15,543 bases of DNA, taken from NCBI GenBank assembly GCA_034439975.1, contig JAWXBK010000015.1:1-15543 (forward strand), in the 5' to 3' direction. Below the pieces are notes generated by a model that saw nothing but the letters and a program-made list of their open reading frames with translations, was not told where the DNA came from and searched no databases. Below are positions 6,581-13,296 of the stretch, in pieces. Position numbers and translations under genes: made by a program. How positions within the stretch are numbered: position 1 is the stretch's first letter; every line of letters starts with the position of its first letter. This DNA comes from JAWXBK01 sp034439975. Lineage in GTDB: Bacteria > Pseudomonadota > Alphaproteobacteria > Dongiales > Dongiaceae.

Positions 6581-7546
6581 CTACAGCGCGAGCTTCAGCC
6601 GCTTCGAATGCGAGCGTGAACAGCAGACCGTGATCCATTTGTTCGAGGCGTGCATCTCGTCGTCGAAGACCACGTCGCGATGGTCGGGAATGCCTTCGAT
6701 CACCTGCACCGCGCAGGTGCCGCAGACACCCTCGCAGCAGACCGATTCGATCTCGATGCCGTTATCCTCGAGCACCTGCAGGATTGACTTGTCGGGCGGT
6801 ATCTGAAAAGTCTGCCCGGTGCTCGCGATCTCGACCTCGAACGTGTCGTTCGCCGATGCCGGCACCGGCGCCGCCGCGGTAAAATATTCGAGATGCAGGG
6901 AGCCTGCCGGCCAATGCGCCATCGAGCGCTTGACCGCTTCCATGAATCCGGTCGGCCCGCAGCAATAGACATGCTCGCCCGCCCGCGGCGTCTGCAGCAG
7001 CGTCTTGAGATCGATCCCCTTGGCGGGATCGCCGCCATCGTGATGGAACTGCACGCGACCGGCGAAGGGCTCCGCCGACAGTACATCGCGGAACGCCGTC
7101 TGCTCGAGCTGGCGCGAGCAGTAATGCAGCGTCCAGGACTCGCCCCGGCGCTGCAACTCGCGCACCATCGAAAGGATCGGCGTGATGCCGATGCCACCGG
7201 CGATCAGACGATGATGGTCGGCAGCCGGTGCGAGCGGAAAATTGTTGAGCGGCGCCGAAATCTCGATCAATCCGCCTTCCCGGATCGCGCTATGCATTTC
7301 GGCCGATCCGCCGCGGCCCGCCAGCTCGCGCTGGACCGCAATGACGTAACGGTCGGTTTCGGCGGGATCGTTGGCCAGCGAATAGGATCGCGCGAGGCCC
7401 GAAGGCAGCCAGACATCGAGATGCGCGCCCGCGGTAAAGGCCGGCAACGCCGCCCCGGTCGGATCCACCAGTTCATAGGACCGGATGCGTTCCGCCTCGT
7501 CTCGAACCTGCCGAACCAGAACCTGCAGGCGTCGCCGTTCAACCAT
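6581..7546 (-). CDS. Phthalate dioxygenase reductase-type (PDR/VanB) ferredoxin reductase
   Basis: This 321-residue flavo-iron-sulfur protein passes electrons from NAD(P)H through FMN to a 2Fe-2S centre and on to Rieske oxygenases. In order: flavin domain with RSYSLAND (53-60), nicotinamide domain with AGGIGITPILSMV (116-128) and CCGPTGF (195-201), and a C-terminal plant-type ferredoxin domain with Cys270, Cys275, Cys278 and a fourth Cys at 308 or 309. The flavin-NAD-ferredoxin order and exact length match phthalate dioxygenase reductase. The start at 7546 is chosen because GAGGG overlaps the stop of the preceding gene; an upstream in-frame extension to 7708 would be 54 unlike-family residues inside the neighbour. 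It is the last gene of the leftward operon, 5 bp after the dehydrogenase, and is the only reductase visible for either oxygenase. Confidence 0.94.
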   Translation of the reverse strand: MVERRRLQVLVRQVRDEAERIRSYELVDPTGAALPAFTAGAHLDVWLPSGLARSYSLANDPAETDRYVIAVQRELAGRGGSAEMHSAIREGGLIEISAPLNNFPLAPAADHHRLIAGGIGITPILSMVRELQRRGESWTLHYCSRQLEQTAFRDVLSAEPFAGRVQFHHDGGDPAKGIDLKTLLQTPRAGEHVYCCGPTGFMEAVKRSMAHWPAGSLHLEYFTAAAPVPASANDTFEVEIASTGQTFQIPPDKSILQVLEDNGIEIESVCCEGVCGTCAVQVIEGIPDHRDVVFDDEMHASNKWITVCCSRSHSKRLKLAL

Positions 7547-7551
7547 TGCCC

Positions 7552-8577
7552 TCAATAACCCAGTTTGGAATCGACCACGTTCCGCAGCGGCTCGCCGTTC
7601 AGATGCCGCCGCATATTGTCGAAGAACAGCTTCAGCGTGATTGCCACATAGGAATCGCCATCGTCCGCCGACACGTGCGGCGTTACGATCAGGTTCGGAG
7701 TTTGCCATAGCGGCGATTCAGGGGCCAGCGGTTCGGGGTCGAAAACATCGAGTATGGCCCCGGACAGGTGACCCCGGCGGAGCTGCTCGGCAAGGGCCGC
7801 GTAGTCCATCACGCCCTCGCGCCCGACATTCACGATCCCGCTGCCCGGCTTCATCAGCGCGAGGCGCCGGCGATCCATGAGGCCGCGCGTCTCCCCGGTA
7901 AGGGGCGTCGCCATGAACACATAATCGGCGAGCGGCAGGACGCTATCCAGTTCCGCCGTCGCGACCATTCGATCGACCCCGGGCGTCGGCCTGCCATGGC
8001 GGCTCACCCCGATGACCGTCACGTCATAGGCCTTGATCAGCCGGGCCACGGCCCCGCCGATACTGCCGACGCCGATGACCAGCACGGTCTTGCCGGCAAT
8101 CGGCGTCGAATAGAGCGACTCCCAGCGACGTGTCTTCTGGTTTTCGACGATCCCCGGCATGCGGTTATGCAGCATGAAGATCGCCATGACGCCGAACTCG
8201 CCGGCCTTGGCGGCATGCGCGCCCTTGTTGTTCACCAGCGTTACGCTCGCCGGCAGCCAGCCCATCGGGCAGAGATGCTCGACCCCTGCCCCGATGATAT
8301 GGATCCAGCGCAGATTGGGCGCGACCGACGCGAGGTTCTCCGTCGGCAGATCCCAGGTCACCAGCACATCGGCCGTCTTCATCGACGACGCAAAATTCTC
8401 GGTATCCCAGTCGATGAAGACGTCGAGCCTCGACGCGACGTCCGGGTAGTCGCGCGCGACCGCATCGAAACGCTCGCGGGTGATCGTAAAGACCGCCTCG
8501 CCCTCCGGCGTGTTTGGAAACGTGTCCGGCGAGGCGTGGTTGTTCTTGATATGAACGCGCAGCTTTCTGTCGGTCAT
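7552..8577 (-). CDS. D-isomer-specific 2-hydroxyacid dehydrogenase
   Basis: This 341-residue NAD(P)-dependent enzyme interconverts 2-oxo acids and D-2-hydroxy acids. The Rossmann motif VIGVGSIG (Gly169, Gly171, Gly174) and the catalytic triad Arg253 (NVGREG), Glu282 (DPEP) and His301 (VTPHVSA) are all present. The overall pattern is nearest to glyoxylate/hydroxypyruvate reductase-like members, but the substrate pocket cannot be judged. ATG 8577 is preferred although its Shine-Dalgarno is weak; an in-frame TTG at 8616 would add 13 residues and overlap the oxygenase. It lies 19 bp after the oxygenase stop and 5 bp before the reductase, so it is embedded in the oxygenase operon, an unusual partner that suggests the pathway passes through a 2-oxo or 2-hydroxy acid. 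Confidence 0.92.
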   Translation of the reverse strand: MTDRKLRVHIKNNHASPDTFPNTPEGEAVFTITRERFDAVARDYPDVASRLDVFIDWDTENFASSMKTADVLVTWDLPTENLASVAPNLRWIHIIGAGVEHLCPMGWLPASVTLVNNKGAHAAKAGEFGVMAIFMLHNRMPGIVENQKTRRWESLYSTPIAGKTVLVIGVGSIGGAVARLIKAYDVTVIGVSRHGRPTPGVDRMVATAELDSVLPLADYVFMATPLTGETRGLMDRRRLALMKPGSGIVNVGREGVMDYAALAEQLRRGHLSGAILDVFDPEPLAPESPLWQTPNLIVTPHVSADDGDSYVAITLKLFFDNMRRHLNGEPLRNVVDSKLGY

Positions 8578-8596
8578 CGCGCGGCAACGCTTGTCA

Positions 8597-9955
8597 TCAG
8601 CCGCCCGCCGCTTCAAGGGCCTTCAGCCGCTCGATCACCTGGTTGTCGCGCTCGTCGCCGCGCAGATGGTCGGCCTCATAGAAGATGTTCATCACCTTGA
8701 TACCGACCTCGCGCAGGAACGCCGCATCGTCGCGCCCCGGCACCGGCGGCAGTTTGAGCACCGTGTCGCTGCCATAGGTGTTCACCGGCATCGGGCCGGT
8801 ATCGACCGGCTGCTTCGCCTTGATGCCGTTCTGCACATCGCGGATCTGCTGCCGCAGAACCCGCCGCATCAGCGCGATGCCGCGGTCGCTCGGCACCAGA
8901 TGCTCGTTCTTGTGGATGGTGATCGCACCCATACCCTCGACCGCTTCGAGATCGCCCGGGAAACGTTGCCGCACCTCGTAGGTGCGATCGAACAACTCGC
9001 CCTGCTCGATGAGCTGGAGGCCTTCCTGCGTGTTCCATTCCGGCGGATCGGCGCGATCGCCAAAGCAACCCCAGGCATAGGCAACCGTCGTCGTATCGTC
9101 GATCGGCACGACCCAGCGGACGAACGCGCTGCGCCCGAAATAGCGCGGCTTCGTGCCGTCGCAGGCGAACAACGCACCCGCCTGCGTGAAGTTCGGGAAC
9201 ACCATCTCGTTGACCCGCACCCAGACATTATCGCCGACCCGGCGCGTATTGGTGCCGAGCATATAGGGCATGCGATCCTGGAAATCGAGTTCGCCCAGCT
9301 CGCCCAGTTCCTCGGAGAATTGCGCGCGGCTGATGCGCGCGTGCAGGAAGCTGGTATGGAGCGGATCGAGAATCGCATCGAGCACCTGCAGCCAGTTGCA
9401 ACCGAACGGCGCCTCGTAGGGCACCATCTCCATGCCGGAGATGACGAACGCGTCATAGATGGGGAACGACGGCATCTCTTCCGGCGGTCCCATATAGGCG
9501 AAGATCAGCCCCTTATATTCCTGCACCGGATAGGCCCCGAGCCGCACATTGCGCTTGATGCGATCGGCGATCGCCGCCGGTTGTCCCGGAACGTCGAGAA
9601 TGGTGCCGTCGATGTCGAACAGCCAGCCGTGATAGCAGCAGCGCAGCCCGTCGCTCTCGCATTTCGCATACTCGAGCGAGGCGAGACGATGCGGACAGTT
9701 TTTGTGCACGAGGCCATAGCGACCGGCGCGATCGCGGAACAGCACGAGATCCTCGCCGAGCACGCGGATCGCGAGTGGCAGTTCACCGACTCTCTCTGTC
9801 AGCGCGACGGGATGCCAGAAGCGGCGCAGATACTCGCCGCCGGGCGTACCGGGGCCGACCCGCGTCACTTCATCGTCGGGCCGCGTCTCCGACTTGATGT
9901 GATAGCCGGAAAACGCTCCGGCCGGTCGCCGGGCGGTGGTCGCTACGTCGTTCAT
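8597..9955 (-). CDS. Rieske 2Fe-2S aromatic oxygenase, phthalate dioxygenase type
   Basis: This 452-residue single-component-type Rieske oxygenase (alpha subunit only, no beta partner beside it) resembles phthalate 4,5-dioxygenase and phenoxybenzoate dioxygenase. The Rieske motif is C-x-H-x16-C-x2-H: Cys87, His89, Cys106, His109 in CCYHGW. The iron site is NWLQVLDAILDPLHTSFLH, with bridging Asp197 and ligands His200 and His205, the spacing seen in phthalate dioxygenase. An AGAGGA box lies about 9 bases ahead of ATG 9955. It leads a three-gene operon (oxygenase, D-2-hydroxyacid dehydrogenase, PDR-type reductase), and the reductase type matches its class. It is divergent from a LysR gene, the usual arrangement for an inducible catabolic operon. 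Substrate unknown; ring hydroxylation or O-demethylation are both possible. Confidence 0.93.
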   Translation of the reverse strand: MNDVATTARRPAGAFSGYHIKSETRPDDEVTRVGPGTPGGEYLRRFWHPVALTERVGELPLAIRVLGEDLVLFRDRAGRYGLVHKNCPHRLASLEYAKCESDGLRCCYHGWLFDIDGTILDVPGQPAAIADRIKRNVRLGAYPVQEYKGLIFAYMGPPEEMPSFPIYDAFVISGMEMVPYEAPFGCNWLQVLDAILDPLHTSFLHARISRAQFSEELGELGELDFQDRMPYMLGTNTRRVGDNVWVRVNEMVFPNFTQAGALFACDGTKPRYFGRSAFVRWVVPIDDTTTVAYAWGCFGDRADPPEWNTQEGLQLIEQGELFDRTYEVRQRFPGDLEAVEGMGAITIHKNEHLVPSDRGIALMRRVLRQQIRDVQNGIKAKQPVDTGPMPVNTYGSDTVLKLPPVPGRDDAAFLREVGIKVMNIFYEADHLRGDERDNQVIERLKALEAAGG

Positions 9956-10177
9956 CGGATCGGTCCTCTATGTCGGTCGCCCGTCGCACATCGCTGGCTC
10001 GTGGGCAGGTTGGGTCGGCCAGGCGAGCGGGCGGATCGATCGTCGTGCCACCTGCCGCGGACACGCCGCCAACACGCGATTTCCGCGATTGCCGGCAGAG
10101 GCTAACAGAGCAAAAGCTTGACAACACACGAGCTTTTTGTAGGTTGGCTATTAGTTTTTCTTATATCATGGCGAGCT
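9956..10177. promoter_or_regulatory. Divergent oxygenase / LysR intergenic region
   Basis: This 222-bp gap lies between the leftward oxygenase operon and the LysR gene. Its right part (10101-10170) is clearly AT-rich against the surrounding sequence. A perfect -35-like TTGACA sits at 10118-10123 on the + strand, but the nearest -10 candidates are weak (TAGGTT at 10140-10145). TATATC at 10162-10167 would give an almost leaderless LysR mRNA. An inverted repeat overlaps the TTGACA and is listed separately. I could not pick a convincing promoter for the leftward operon. Confidence 0.5.
10111..10139. promoter_or_regulatory. Inverted repeat with T-N11-A, candidate LysR operator
   Basis: CAAAAGCT (10111-10118) and AGCTTTTTG (10131-10139) form an inverted repeat with one extra T in the right arm, 12 bases apart. 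T10119 and A10131 satisfy the T-N11-A spacing of LysR-type sites. The dyad covers the TTGACA box of the LysR gene and lies about 155 bp from the oxygenase start, a good position for autorepression plus activation of the divergent operon. Confidence 0.45.
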
Positions 10178-11173
10178 ATGGCACAGCGTCGTCACCTGCA
10201 TCTGAATGCCCTGAAAGCGTTCGAGGCGGCCGCCCGGCATCTCAGCCTGACCTTCGCGGCGGAAGAGCTCGGCGTCACCCAAGCCGCAGTCAGTCACCAT
10301 ATCAGGCAGCTCGAGACCCATCTCGGCGTCGCTTTGTTCAAACGGCGTTCGCGCGGCATCGACCTGACACCGGCTGGCGAAATTCTGGCGCCGGTCGTGC
10401 GCGAATCGTTCGGCCGCATCGGCGATGCGCTTGAACTTCTCGCCGAGGCGAAGCCGGGCCAGCCACTGAGCGTCACCGCAACGCCGATCTTTGCGTCGCG
10501 CTGGCTCATTCCTCGGCTCGGTCGCCGGACCGGTGAGGACATGCGCGTCAACATTCACTTGTTGCCCAATCTGCGCCTGCTCGATCTCCGCCGGCGCGAA
10601 GCGGACATCGCCGTTCGCTGCGGCATCCCGCCCTGGCCGGGACTGGAAGCGGAATTCCTGGAGCCGATCCATATGACGCCGGTCTGCAGCCCGCAGTTCA
10701 TCGAAAAATCCGGTCCGATCCGTGAGCCGCGCGATCTGCTCCGTCTGCCGCTGATCCATGCCGATACGCCGGATCGCCAAGACGGCGAGGAATGGCGCCG
10801 CTGGTTCGGCGAACTCGGGATCGACGAACTGCCGAGCACGCAGCCGCTGTCGTTCCACGAACCGATGCTGTCGATGCAGGCGGCGATCAACGGCCTGGGC
10901 ATCGGCATGGGCTATAGCGAGCTGATCGATGGCGATCTTGCGGCCGGGACCTTGCAGCAGATCTTCCCGATCGAGATCCGCCACCCCTACAGCTATTACC
11001 TGGTCTATCCGCCGGAGCGGCGGCGCGACGACGAAGTGCGCCGGTTCCGCGAGTGGATCCTGCGCGAGGTGAATGGCGTCGCCCCAGCCACGGTTCCGCG
11101 GACGCCAGCAAAGCCCGCTGCAAAACGTCCGCTCGCCGCACCACGCCGGACCAAACCGCGCGCGAGCGCCTGA
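10178..11173 (+). CDS. LysR-type transcriptional regulator, GcvA-like, with basic C-terminal tail
   Basis: This is a 331-residue regulator. Residues 1-65 are the winged helix-turn-helix (LNALKAFEAAARHLSLTFAAEELGVTQ, then VSHHIRQLETHLG), typical of the GcvA/AmpR branch. Residues about 90-295 form the periplasmic-binding-protein-like effector domain. ATG 10178 is chosen because homology-like sequence begins at MAQRRHLHLN; the frame stays open to 10118 but the added 20 residues are unlike any LysR N-terminus. The Shine-Dalgarno is weak. The last 30 or so residues (from about 298) are rich in Pro, Ala, Lys and Arg, unusual for the family and explaining the length above the usual ~300. It is divergent from the phthalate-type oxygenase operon and probably controls it in response to a substrate or intermediate. 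Confidence 0.94.
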   Translation: MAQRRHLHLNALKAFEAAARHLSLTFAAEELGVTQAAVSHHIRQLETHLGVALFKRRSRGIDLTPAGEILAPVVRESFGRIGDALELLAEAKPGQPLSVTATPIFASRWLIPRLGRRTGEDMRVNIHLLPNLRLLDLRRREADIAVRCGIPPWPGLEAEFLEPIHMTPVCSPQFIEKSGPIREPRDLLRLPLIHADTPDRQDGEEWRRWFGELGIDELPSTQPLSFHEPMLSMQAAINGLGIGMGYSELIDGDLAAGTLQQIFPIEIRHPYSYYLVYPPERRRDDEVRRFREWILREVNGVAPATVPRTPAKPAAKRPLAAPRRTKPRASA

Positions 11174-11202
11174 GCGCTCACGCGCGACAGACGCTTATTT
11201 TT
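11164..11202 (+). terminator. Possible weak terminator between convergent LysR and SnoaL-like genes
   Basis: GAGCGC (11164-11169) and GCGCTC (11174-11179) form a 6-bp stem spanning the LysR stop codon. A T-rich run, TTATTTTT, begins at 11195, about 15 bases later, which is too far for a classical intrinsic terminator. The T-run is also the 3' end of the opposing gene. Confidence 0.2.
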
Positions 11203-11578
11203 CGACGGTCTTCCAGAACGTATCCTTGACCAGAATCTTGCCGTCCGCGTCGAACTCCCAGATGTCGCAGCCGCGCATAGCCAGCATCTCGCCGTTCGCA
11301 TGCTTGCCGCGGACGGTCCATTCGGAGAGCGCGCGATTGCCGCTGACGAAATGCACCTCGTCATGCCAGCCCATGTCGGAGATCAGCTTGAAGCGATCCG
11401 CGAGATAGCGTGTGATCGCCGCCGGCCCGACCAGCTCCATGCCGCGTTCGGTCTTGCCCCGTGCGGTGTAGAAGCGCCCCTGCGGTGCAAAGTAGCTGCC
11501 GATCGCTTCGACATCGCGCCGATTGAAGGCGCCGACGATCTCGCGCAGATAGGCCTCGTCGATAGTCCGCTTACTCAT
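11195..11578 (-). CDS. SnoaL/NTF2-like small protein
   Basis: This 127-residue protein has the cone-shaped SnoaL/ketosteroid-isomerase-like (NTF2) pattern: N-terminal helix with LREIVGAFNRRDVEAIGSYFAPQGRFYT, a middle helix PAAITRYLADRFKLISD, and C-terminal strands ending MRGCDIWEFDADGKILVKDTFWK. Members are isomerases, cyclases, hydrolases or simply ligand-binding proteins, so the reaction is open. ATG 11578 is chosen because GGGGA lies about 8 bases ahead and family-like sequence begins there; the frame extends to 11674 without similarity. It stands alone, convergent with the LysR gene and divergent from the GntR gene across a 345-bp gap. It is not an oxygenase beta subunit: it is shorter and lacks those motifs. 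Confidence 0.85.
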   Translation of the reverse strand: MSKRTIDEAYLREIVGAFNRRDVEAIGSYFAPQGRFYTARGKTERGMELVGPAAITRYLADRFKLISDMGWHDEVHFVSGNRALSEWTVRGKHANGEMLAMRGCDIWEFDADGKILVKDTFWKTVEK

Positions 11579-11923
11579 TCGCTCATTCCCCGATGCTCTC
11601 ATTGTTTTGGTCGACAGTCCGTCCGGTGGCCCGCCAGAGAGGCAACGCCAAGCCGCCTTTACCACCCGGCCCAAGTCCGACCGAAGGTAACGGTAATCAT
11701 TTTGAATACATTCGGCAATCTGAAAAGAGGCGGATTTCAGCCAGTTCGCGACCCAACAACCACCGGACAGGACATCCGGGGCTGGGATGGAAATCTTGAT
11801 TGGCCGGTAACTCCCTCGAATTACACGGGTTCGATCGCACCCTGCGGCGCGATTGTCCCTTCGATTGAATACTGTTTACTGTGCTCCCATTCCGAATTCG
11901 GAAAATCAGATTGGAGGCGCTGC
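11579..11923. promoter_or_regulatory. Divergent SnoaL-like / GntR intergenic region
   Basis: This is the longest gene-free stretch (345 bp), and I see no credible small gene in it. TTGTCC (11853-11858) and TTTACT (11875-11880), 16 bases apart, are a possible promoter for the GntR gene. Two TTGAATAC octamers (11702-11709 and 11865-11872) each share 7 of 8 bases with the TTGTATAC half of an FCD-type GntR site; the second lies in that promoter. The first is part of the small palindrome GAATACATTC (11704-11713). A 14-bp palindrome follows at 11890. No promoter for the leftward SnoaL-like gene stands out. Confidence 0.4.
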
Positions 11924-11940
11924 TTGGATTCCCATTCCGA
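11885..11940. repeat. 14-bp palindrome and 11-bp direct repeat in the GntR leader
   Basis: TTCCGAATTCGGAA (11890-11903) is a perfect palindrome between the candidate -10 and the Shine-Dalgarno of the GntR gene. TCCCATTCCGA occurs at 11885-11895, overlapping the palindrome, and again at 11930-11940 inside the first codons, 45 bp apart. The position suits an autoregulatory operator; a leader hairpin is the alternative. Confidence 0.5.
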
Positions 11941-12634
11941 CGATCGCTACAGCAGCAATCTGCCTACGGAATTCAGAGGGGTGCCGGCAGCCATTGCGGA
12001 CTACATCCGGAACAGCATCTTCGAGCGGGAACTGCAGGTCGGCCAACCGTTACGCCAGAAAGACATCGCCGACGCCTGTGGCGCCAGTCGCGTTCCCGTC
12101 CGCGAGGCGCTGAAACAGCTCGAGGCGGAAGGTCTGGCGGAGTTCCGGCCCCGGCGCGGCTATATCGTGGCCGGATTCGATCTCGAGGAAATCGCCGACA
12201 TTTTCCTTGTCCGCAAGTTCGTCGAAGAACATGCCGGCTACCTGGCCGCACGCAATCGAACCGCGGAGGATATCCGCGAGATCGAAGAGCTGGTGCAGGA
12301 AATGGACCGCAGCCTGACGACAGATCCCGAATCGGTGCAGCGATTTGCGGTCAGCAACCGCCTGTTCCATCAGCGTCTGTCGGCCGCCTCGAAGCACCGG
12401 CAGCTGGTGCGGATCCTCGACAATCTGCGCGGCCAGGTCGAACGCTATGTGCGCCTCGATTCACGTACGCCCGGGCGTCTCGAAGAGGCGCAGCAGGAGC
12501 ATCGGGCGATCGTACAGGCCTTGCGCGAGGGCGATGCCGCACGGCTGAGCACCTTATGTGGCGCGCATGCGCAACATACGGCAGACCGCCTTCTCAAAAC
12601 ACTCAAGGACCGGCTCGACACGCAGCCGCGCTAG
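11924..12634 (+). CDS. GntR-family transcriptional regulator, FadR subfamily with FCD domain
   Basis: This 236-residue regulator has normal FCD-subfamily length. Residues about 20-85 are the GntR winged helix (LRQKDIADACGASRVPVREALKQLEAEGLAEFRPRRGYIV). Residues about 90-225 are the helical FCD effector domain, with metal-site histidines in NRLFH (149), EEHRAI (193) and HAQHT (215/218); the usual first Asp is Asn145 or Asn146. The start is assigned to TTG 11924 because GGAGG (11913-11917) lies 6 bases before it and no ATG fits; GTG 11981 would cut into the winged helix. FCD regulators usually repress catabolic genes and are released by small organic acids. It flanks the luciferase-like/PF06684 block and the oxygenase block, so either could be its target; the TTGTATGCAA-like site at 4682 favours the oxygenase. 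Confidence 0.93.
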   Translation: MDSHSDDRYSSNLPTEFRGVPAAIADYIRNSIFERELQVGQPLRQKDIADACGASRVPVREALKQLEAEGLAEFRPRRGYIVAGFDLEEIADIFLVRKFVEEHAGYLAARNRTAEDIREIEELVQEMDRSLTTDPESVQRFAVSNRLFHQRLSAASKHRQLVRILDNLRGQVERYVRLDSRTPGRLEEAQQEHRAIVQALREGDAARLSTLCGAHAQHTADRLLKTLKDRLDTQPR

Positions 12635-12636
12635 AT

Positions 12637-12662
12637 CGCCCGCGTCAGATCGGGCGCGTCAG
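12637..12662. repeat. GC hairpin and short direct repeat between convergent genes
   Basis: CGCCCG (12637-12642) and CGGGCG (12651-12656) can pair around 8 bases, just after the GntR stop codon. CGCGTCAG is repeated at 12641-12648 and 12655-12662. No T-run follows on either strand, so this is at best a weak stop signal for the convergent GntR and PF06684 genes. Confidence 0.35.
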
Positions 12663-12679
12663 GACAGAAACACCGCCGC

Positions 12680-13267
12680 TCAGGATTTGCCGGCGGCGAT
12701 CTCTTCCATGTCGATATAGCGATTGCCGATGCGCGGGTGCGCGCGCCCGCCGGTCGAGGCGCCCAACGCCACGACAATCTCGTCGGGCCCCGGCGCATCG
12801 TTGATGGAAAACTCGATCGTGAGATAGTGCGAACGCTGACCCTCGTCGAGCTTGTGCATCATCGGCACGGCGATCGAACAGCCCGGGCCGCCGCGCTTGT
12901 TGGTGAAGCTGAGATAGGATTTCCCGCCGACCGCCTCGCGATAGAGATTGCCGAAGCGCAAGGTGTGGATCAGCGCCGAGGCATGCTCGACCTCGCCGTT
13001 GCTGCCGACGACCGCGGCCTTGCCATAAGCTTCGATGCGATCCTTGCCGCCACAGGCCTCAACGATGATCGGCACCAGGCGGCGTGCGATATCGGGTGCG
13101 ACGTCGAGGATTTCAGGCCGCAGATTTTCGACGAATCCGCGCCCGGCCCACGGGTTTCGCAGCACGGCGGCCGCAGCAACCATGCGGGTCGGTTCGGCGG
13201 CGGCCTTGCCGCCCTCGATCAGGCAATCTTCCACGAAATGGACGATCTTGCGAATTTCGCCTGGCAA
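12680..13267 (-). CDS. PF06684 (amino acid synthesis, formerly DUF1185) family protein
   Basis: This 195-residue protein is recognised by the family's pattern: MVAAAAVLRNPWAGRGFVENL near the N-terminus, then GKAAVVGSNGEVEHASALIHTLRFGNLYREAVGGKSYLSFTNKRG, and a C-terminal GGRAHPRIGNRYIDMEE. As I recall, structures of the family show a Bacillus-chorismate-mutase-like fold and suggested a role in amino-acid metabolism, but no reaction is established. The start is TTG 13267: a strong GGGGAG lies about 7 bases before it and no ATG is near. It follows the luciferase-like gene by 29 bp on the same strand and is probably co-transcribed. That pairing suggests it acts on, or helps handle, the product of a flavin monooxygenase; this is inference. 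Confidence 0.85.
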   Translation of the reverse strand: MPGEIRKIVHFVEDCLIEGGKAAAEPTRMVAAAAVLRNPWAGRGFVENLRPEILDVAPDIARRLVPIIVEACGGKDRIEAYGKAAVVGSNGEVEHASALIHTLRFGNLYREAVGGKSYLSFTNKRGGPGCSIAVPMMHKLDEGQRSHYLTIEFSINDAPGPDEIVVALGASTGGRAHPRIGNRYIDMEEIAAGKS

Positions 13268-13296
13268 GGCGGTTCTCCCCTCTTGGATGTCGGACG

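Noticed and set aside
7547..7708. In-frame 5' extension of the reductase
   Set aside because: It would overlap the dehydrogenase gene by about 150 bp with non-family sequence; 7546 has its own GAGGG box.
8591..10105. 504-codon open frame antisense to the phthalate-type oxygenase
   Set aside because: Composition is typical of an antisense shadow (His/Arg/Ala-rich), and the opposite strand encodes a complete oxygenase.
11593..11799. 68-codon open frame in the SnoaL-like/GntR gap
   Set aside because: No convincing ribosome-binding site, no recognisable domain, low-complexity Pro/Gly/Arg content.
11300..11923. Long N-terminal extension of the GntR regulator
   Set aside because: It runs through the SnoaL-like gene on the other strand and the promoter region; TTG 11924 with GGAGG fits the family length.
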